Source: Methanobrevibacter sp.
GTDB taxonomy: Archaea; Methanobacteriota; Methanobacteria; Methanobacteriales; Methanobacteriaceae
DNA length: 7,390 bases
Direction of reading: 5' to 3'
Assembly (NCBI GenBank): GCA_009777005.1
Contig: WRMT01000150.1
Location: 1 to 7,390 of the forward strand
Position 1 is the stretch's first letter; the number at the start of each line of letters is the position of its first letter. The notes under the pieces are model-generated. The model saw nothing but the letters and a program-made list of their open reading frames with translations, did not search any database and was not told where the DNA came from. Positions 4,366-7,390 of this stretch are shown here, in pieces. Position numbers and translations under genes: made by a program.

Positions 4366-5811
4366 CTGGAATTTACAAAGCCACGGGGAACAAGAGATTT
4401 CCTTTTTAGTGAAATGAAACAACGAAAAAAAGTAGAAAATATTTTAAGAGATACTTTTGAAATTTATGCTTATCAAGAAATTAAAACTCCCTTATTTGAA
4501 GAATTATCCTTATTTACAACAAAATCTGGAGAAGAAATTGTTGATCAGCTATACAATTTCAAAGATAAATCAAACAGAGAAATAGCTCTTCGTCCTGAAA
4601 TAACAGCTCCTGTAGCTAGACTATATTTAAATGAAATGCAAAAAACAGCTAAACCTATAAAATTATATTACTTTGGTAGTTGTTTTAGATATGAAAGACC
4701 TCAAAAAGGACGATTTAGACAATTTTGGCAATTTGGTTGTGAGTTAATTGGTGCTAAATCTCCTGAAGGTGAAGCTGAAGTTATAGCTATGGCTGAAGAT
4801 TCTTTAAAAAAATTAGGAATAGCTACAGCACAAATACACATTAACCATCTTGGGATTATTAGGGGACTATTTAAACACTTTAACATTGATACAGAAATCC
4901 AAGAAAAAATCATGACTTTAATTGATAAAGGAGATAAAAAATTACTTAAAAGTCAGCTATTACCTGATTGTGGTCAGTCACCTGATGAGCAGCTATTACC
5001 TGATAATAGTCAGTCACCTGATGAGCAGCTATTACCTGATAGTGGTCAGTCACCTGATGAGCAGCTATTAGTTGATAATGGTCAATCAGCTGATGAACAG
5101 CTATCAGAGGATAATAATGACAAATCTTCATATAAACCATTAATTGAAGATGAAAAATTAGCTAATATATTAATTAACCTAGTTGATTTTGTTGGAAAAG
5201 ATGAAATACTAAAAGATGTTGAAGATCTTATAGGAGAATATGAAGAAACAAAAGATTCTTTAAACGAGTTTAAAGATTTAATCAGCTTACTAAAAAGTTT
5301 TAAAGTTTCAAATTATACTATTAATCTAGGAGTAGCTAGAGGTTTAGATTATTACACAGGAATCGTTTTTGAAATATATGTTCCTGAATTAGGAGCTCAA
5401 AAACAAGTAGCTGGTGGAGGTAGCTATAATCTTGTGGAAGTATTTGGTGGGGAAAAAATAGAATCCACTGGTTTTGCTTTTGGTTTTGATAGATTGATGA
5501 ATGCTATCAAAGATAAAAACGAAGGTGAATCTATTGTCGATGTATTTGTATCTCCAATGTCTAGTGAAGAACGAAAAAAGTCTTTTGAAATTTGCCAAAC
5601 TCTAAGAACATCTAATATTAAAACCGAAGTTGATCTTTCAAGAAGAAAATTTAAAAAATTACTAAAGACAGCTAATAAATTAAATGCAAAATATGTTATT
5701 TTAGTTGGAAAAAAGGATTTAGATGAAAATAATGTCATAATTAAAGATATGAATACGGGAAATCAAGAAACAGTAGCTATTGATAATATTTTTAATTATT
5801 TAAGCTTTTAA
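4366..5811 (+). CDS. hisS: Histidyl-tRNA synthetase with internal repeat insertion and likely CTG start, 481 aa
   Basis: Class II aminoacyl-tRNA synthetase that charges tRNA-His. Numbered from the CTG: N-terminal PRGTRDF (6-12); motif 2 FRYERPQKGRFRQF (107-120), with the ATP-binding arginines; histidine-binding LGVARGLDYYTG (321-332); AGGGSYNLVEVFGG (349-362); motif 3 GFAFGFDRL (369-377); anticodon-binding alpha/beta domain about 392-481. The first ATG (4414) would delete PRGTRDF, a family hallmark, so the true start is upstream. CTG 4366 has GGAGGG 6 nt before it, and no ATG, GTG or TTG exists back to the in-frame stop at 4309. The protein is about 50-60 aa longer than usual archaeal HisRS (roughly 410-430). 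The excess is the acidic, Gln/Asp-rich repeat block at 197-256, between motif 2 and the histidine motif, in the variable insertion region. All recognisable active-site motifs are intact, so the enzyme should be functional. Likely monocistronic and divergent from aroE. Confidence 0.97.
   Translation: MEFTKPRGTRDFLFSEMKQRKKVENILRDTFEIYAYQEIKTPLFEELSLFTTKSGEEIVDQLYNFKDKSNREIALRPEITAPVARLYLNEMQKTAKPIKLYYFGSCFRYERPQKGRFRQFWQFGCELIGAKSPEGEAEVIAMAEDSLKKLGIATAQIHINHLGIIRGLFKHFNIDTEIQEKIMTLIDKGDKKLLKSQLLPDCGQSPDEQLLPDNSQSPDEQLLPDSGQSPDEQLLVDNGQSADEQLSEDNNDKSSYKPLIEDEKLANILINLVDFVGKDEILKDVEDLIGEYEETKDSLNEFKDLISLLKSFKVSNYTINLGVARGLDYYTGIVFEIYVPELGAQKQVAGGGSYNLVEVFGGEKIESTGFAFGFDRLMNAIKDKNEGESIVDVFVSPMSSEERKKSFEICQTLRTSNIKTEVDLSRRKFKKLLKTANKLNAKYVILVGKKDLDENNVIIKDMNTGNQETVAIDNIFNYLSF
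4954..5133 (+). repeat. In-frame 36-bp minisatellite in hisS (four clear copies, one decayed)
   Basis: Copies start at 4954, 4990, 5026 and 5062, each encoding QLLPDxxQSPDE (the fourth reads QLLVDNGQSADE). A fifth, diverged unit lies at 5098-5133. The first three copies are near-identical in DNA and differ mainly at the two codons after the first PD. Each unit is a multiple of three, so copy number can change without breaking the reading frame. The translated block is acidic, polar and probably disordered. It expands a surface segment of the synthetase rather than touching any catalytic motif. Confidence 0.95.
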
Positions 5812-5850
5812 AAAATTTTTTATTAAATTAATTTTATTTCTTAATATCTT
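5809..5850 (+). terminator. Probable T-rich terminator after hisS
   Basis: The stop TAA opens a perfect AT palindrome, TAAAAAATTTTTTA (5809-5822), followed by T-rich ATTTTATTTCTTAATATCTT. A U6 run right after the stop is the kind of signal archaeal RNA polymerase uses. The low complexity of the region keeps confidence modest. Confidence 0.4.
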
Positions 5851-5870
5851 AATTATTTCAAATATTTTAA

Positions 5871-6010
5871 TTATTAATTATATAATATTTTTTATTATAA
5901 AATTAGGTAATATTCATTAATTATTAATTAGAAATATTTTTTATTATAAAATGAGGTAATGTTCTTTTATTATTAATAAAATAATATTCTTTGTTATAAA
6001 TGAAAATATT
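5871..6010. repeat. Three imperfect tandem repeats of about 50 bp
   Basis: Units begin at 5871, 5921 and 5970, each opening with TTATTAAT, then an AATAT-T-rich block, TTATAAAAT and GGTAAT or its variant. Copies 1 and 2 are close; copy 3 is more diverged and shortened. They lie in non-coding DNA after hisS. Probably a decaying tandem duplication. Confidence 0.65.
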
Positions 6011-6109
6011 TACAATAAATAATATTTGATAATTTTATTAGTTATTAATAATCTATAGATGCATCAGAATTGAAGTTTATTGAATGGGATAAAGGAATAT
6101 GAAAAAAAT

Positions 6110-6208
6110 ATGAGAAAAGATTATTCAAATAAAACTTCTAGTGAACTTAATGATGATTTGTTACGAAGAAATTCAGAAGATATACCAAAAAATCAATTTA
6201 TCATTTAA
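6110..6208 (+). CDS. Doubtful small ORF, 32 aa, possibly a remnant of a decayed gene
   Basis: ATG AGA AAA GAT opens a 32-codon ORF, charged and hydrophilic (residues 1-11 MRKDYSNKTSS, ending IPKNQFII). The frame is also open back to a TTG at 6080. The nearest purine-rich site (GGA at 6094-6096) is 13 nt from the ATG, a poor distance. An adjacent frame just upstream (6052-6102) reads SIDASELKFIEWDKGI before a TGA; one frameshift would join the two into a longer product. The base composition of 6055-6208 is less extreme than in the flanking intergenic DNA. No family is recognised. It could be a real small protein, a pseudogene fragment or chance. Confidence 0.25.
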   Translation: MRKDYSNKTSSELNDDLLRRNSEDIPKNQFII

Positions 6209-6271
6209 ACATCAAAAATACATTCAAATGAATTAAATTGAATTATCATGATTTATATCTTTTATTATTTC

Positions 6272-6278
6272 AGGTGAT
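6272..6278 (+). promoter_or_regulatory. Shine-Dalgarno AGGTGAT of the membrane protein gene
   Basis: AGGTGAT fits the archaeal 16S tail exactly and sits 6 nt before the ATG at 6285, fixing that start. A TTTATAT at 6252-6258 is too close to be the promoter unless the ribosome site were left out of the transcript, so the real promoter is probably further upstream. Confidence 0.8.
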
Positions 6279-6284
6279 TGAAAA

Positions 6285-7256
6285 ATGAAAAACACAGGAA
6301 ATCCAGAAAATATTGATGAAGAATTAAAAAAAAGAGAAATCAATAGATTAATCACTCCATTGAAGTATCCTAAATGGTTTATAGGTACTGTTTATGATGC
6401 TGAAGGTAAACCTGTACAACCTACAATAAGTATTTGGCCAGCTAGATTTAAATATATTCTTGAACCAAAAATAGGGATTTTAACAGATAGGGAAGTATTA
6501 AAATATGCTGGAGAATCCAAAACAGCTTCAAAAATTAGATTAAAAAGAGGAATAGATAGTTTTTCAGATAAAACTATATTACATGGAAATAAAATTTTAG
6601 CTATATGGCTGTTTATTGGTTTGGGAGGATCATTAATATTTGGAAGCATTTCATTTATAATAGGATTATTTTTTGGCAAGGGAATAATTAGTGCCTTATA
6701 TGCTCTTTTATTTACACTAGGAATTCCAACACTTTATACCATTTATATTCTTTATTTGAAAAATTACATTGAAGATGAAAATGAGAAGGAAGCTAAGTTT
6801 ATAGAAGATGATTATATAGAATCTGAAACAATTAATATTGATTTTTCTAAAAATTTAAGCTCATTTAAAACTTATAAAAAACAAGTTCATCAAATAGAAA
6901 GTTTATATCAAATTAAAGAAAAAATGGCTCGTGATTTAATCGAAAAGCGTTTTTCTCCTCCACAACTTACTTATGATAGATTTATAGGAGCAATTGACAG
7001 TTGTAATACACTTTTTTATAATCAAGCAGAATCAGCATTGAATTTAATGGAAGTGAGTATAGAACACACACCAAAAGTTGATGAAGAGCTTAAAAATAGA
7101 TTGGATACATTAAAATCAATTGTAAAAAAAATTGATGAATTAACAAATGAATTAGCTATTAATTTAAGTGATTCAGAGCAATCTTATTCTGGAGAAGTTA
7201 AAGATTTATTAGATGATATGCAAAAACTTGTTGATTCTGTAAAAGAATATGATTAG
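6285..7256 (+). CDS. Hypothetical membrane protein with a two-helix hairpin and long helical C-terminal domain, 323 aa
   Basis: Not recognised as a named family. Residues 1-100 are soluble and start with a charged helix, then a compact part containing KYPKWFIGTVYDAEGKP (27-43). Two hydrophobic helices follow at about 103-130 and 133-158, with only a short turn (GKGI) between them, so both long domains should lie on the same side of the membrane. The turn carries one Lys and the segment after helix 2 is mixed; a cytoplasmic location for the domains is the likelier guess. The C-terminal 165 residues are helix-rich: the segment 205-260 includes the notable SPPQLTYDRFIGAID (224-238), and 263-323 looks like a coiled coil (DEELKNRLDTLKSIVKKIDEL). 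The layout resembles XpaC-like proteins (TM hairpin plus helical tail), but this is a shape resemblance only. The ATG is fixed by AGGTGAT 6 nt upstream. It is alone on its strand after a 473-bp gap. Confidence 0.85.
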   Translation: MKNTGNPENIDEELKKREINRLITPLKYPKWFIGTVYDAEGKPVQPTISIWPARFKYILEPKIGILTDREVLKYAGESKTASKIRLKRGIDSFSDKTILHGNKILAIWLFIGLGGSLIFGSISFIIGLFFGKGIISALYALLFTLGIPTLYTIYILYLKNYIEDENEKEAKFIEDDYIESETINIDFSKNLSSFKTYKKQVHQIESLYQIKEKMARDLIEKRFSPPQLTYDRFIGAIDSCNTLFYNQAESALNLMEVSIEHTPKVDEELKNRLDTLKSIVKKIDELTNELAINLSDSEQSYSGEVKDLLDDMQKLVDSVKEYD

Positions 7257-7390
7257 CAATATAAATATGATAATGATAAATATGTAGAATATTAAATATT
7301 ATATTGAATATTTATATTGAATTATGATCTTGGAAGAAAAGTTTGAATTAATAATTTATAAAAAATTAATTTAATTTTAAAAAAATCTAT
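7257..7390. other. AT-rich 3' flank of the membrane protein gene
   Basis: 134 bp of A/T-dominated DNA to the window edge, with short near-repeats of TATATTGAAT. No gene, clear U-run terminator or structured RNA is apparent. Confidence 0.5.

Larger units (their letters stand above)
5812..6284. other. 473-bp gene-poor stretch between hisS and the membrane protein
   Basis: It holds, in order, a T-rich probable terminator, about 140 bp of imperfect 50-bp repeats (5871-6010), an AT-rich stretch, a patch of more gene-like composition at about 6055-6208 with a short ORF, and the ribosome site of the next gene. No tRNA-like or other stable RNA is apparent. Confidence 0.7.

Noticed and set aside
4954..5097. 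Repeats in hisS considered as a CRISPR array
   Set aside because: The 36-bp units are directly abutting, in frame, and have no unique spacers. They are a coding minisatellite.
4946..5140. Minus-strand ORF with repeated VIAAHQVTD-type sequence
   Set aside because: It is only the reverse reading of the hisS minisatellite; repeats keep the opposite frame open by chance. No ribosome site.
5424..5738. 104-codon minus-strand ORF within hisS
   Set aside because: It is a frame shadow of the clearly conserved synthetase, with no start signal and no family features.
4414..5811. hisS starting at the first ATG (4414)
   Set aside because: It would remove the conserved PRGTRDF motif, and the only good ribosome site (4354-4359) is 54 nt away; the CTG at 4366 fits much better.

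Overview
The window looks like chromosomal DNA from a very AT-rich methanogenic archaeon. The best guess is a Methanobrevibacter-like member of the Methanobacteriales. The reasons are the extreme AT content (intergenic stretches are almost pure A/T), an archaeal-type histidyl-tRNA synthetase next to a shikimate dehydrogenase gene, a small two-CBS protein, archaeal TATA-like boxes, and Shine-Dalgarno sites complementary to an archaeal 16S tail (AGGAGGT, AGGTGAT). The genus is inferred, not proven.

Layout: six genes read leftward (minus strand) from about 4000 to 182, and two or three read rightward from 4366 to 7256. From left to right they are: a probable winged-helix protein (182-649), a two-CBS-domain protein (860-1261), a small HNH endonuclease (1491-1745), a 51-residue cysteine-rich protein (1845-2000), a degenerate PP-loop (TtcA/Ncs6-like) protein (2194-3060) and shikimate dehydrogenase aroE (3085-3993). 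A divergent AT-rich promoter region (3994-4365) follows, then hisS (4366-5811), a 473-bp gene-poor stretch with imperfect repeats and a possible decayed ORF, and a two-helix membrane protein with a helical tail (6285-7256).

Working units: aroE and the PP-loop-like gene are 24 bp apart on the same strand and probably form an operon. hisS is divergent from them. The other minus-strand genes are separated by about 100-230 bp of AT-rich DNA and are probably transcribed individually.

Most notable points. (1) The 51-aa, nine-cysteine ORF sits behind a perfect AGGAGGT ribosome site, is far richer in G+C than its surroundings, and has two related imperfect hairpins upstream. (2) hisS carries an in-frame 36-bp minisatellite (four clear copies and one decayed copy) inside the catalytic half of the enzyme. 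(3) hisS has no ATG, GTG or TTG upstream of its conserved N-terminal motif and appears to start at CTG. (4) The PP-loop relative has lost its ATP-binding motif and catalytic cysteines. (5) The tetranucleotide AGCT is strongly over-represented, and codon choice appears bent to create it.
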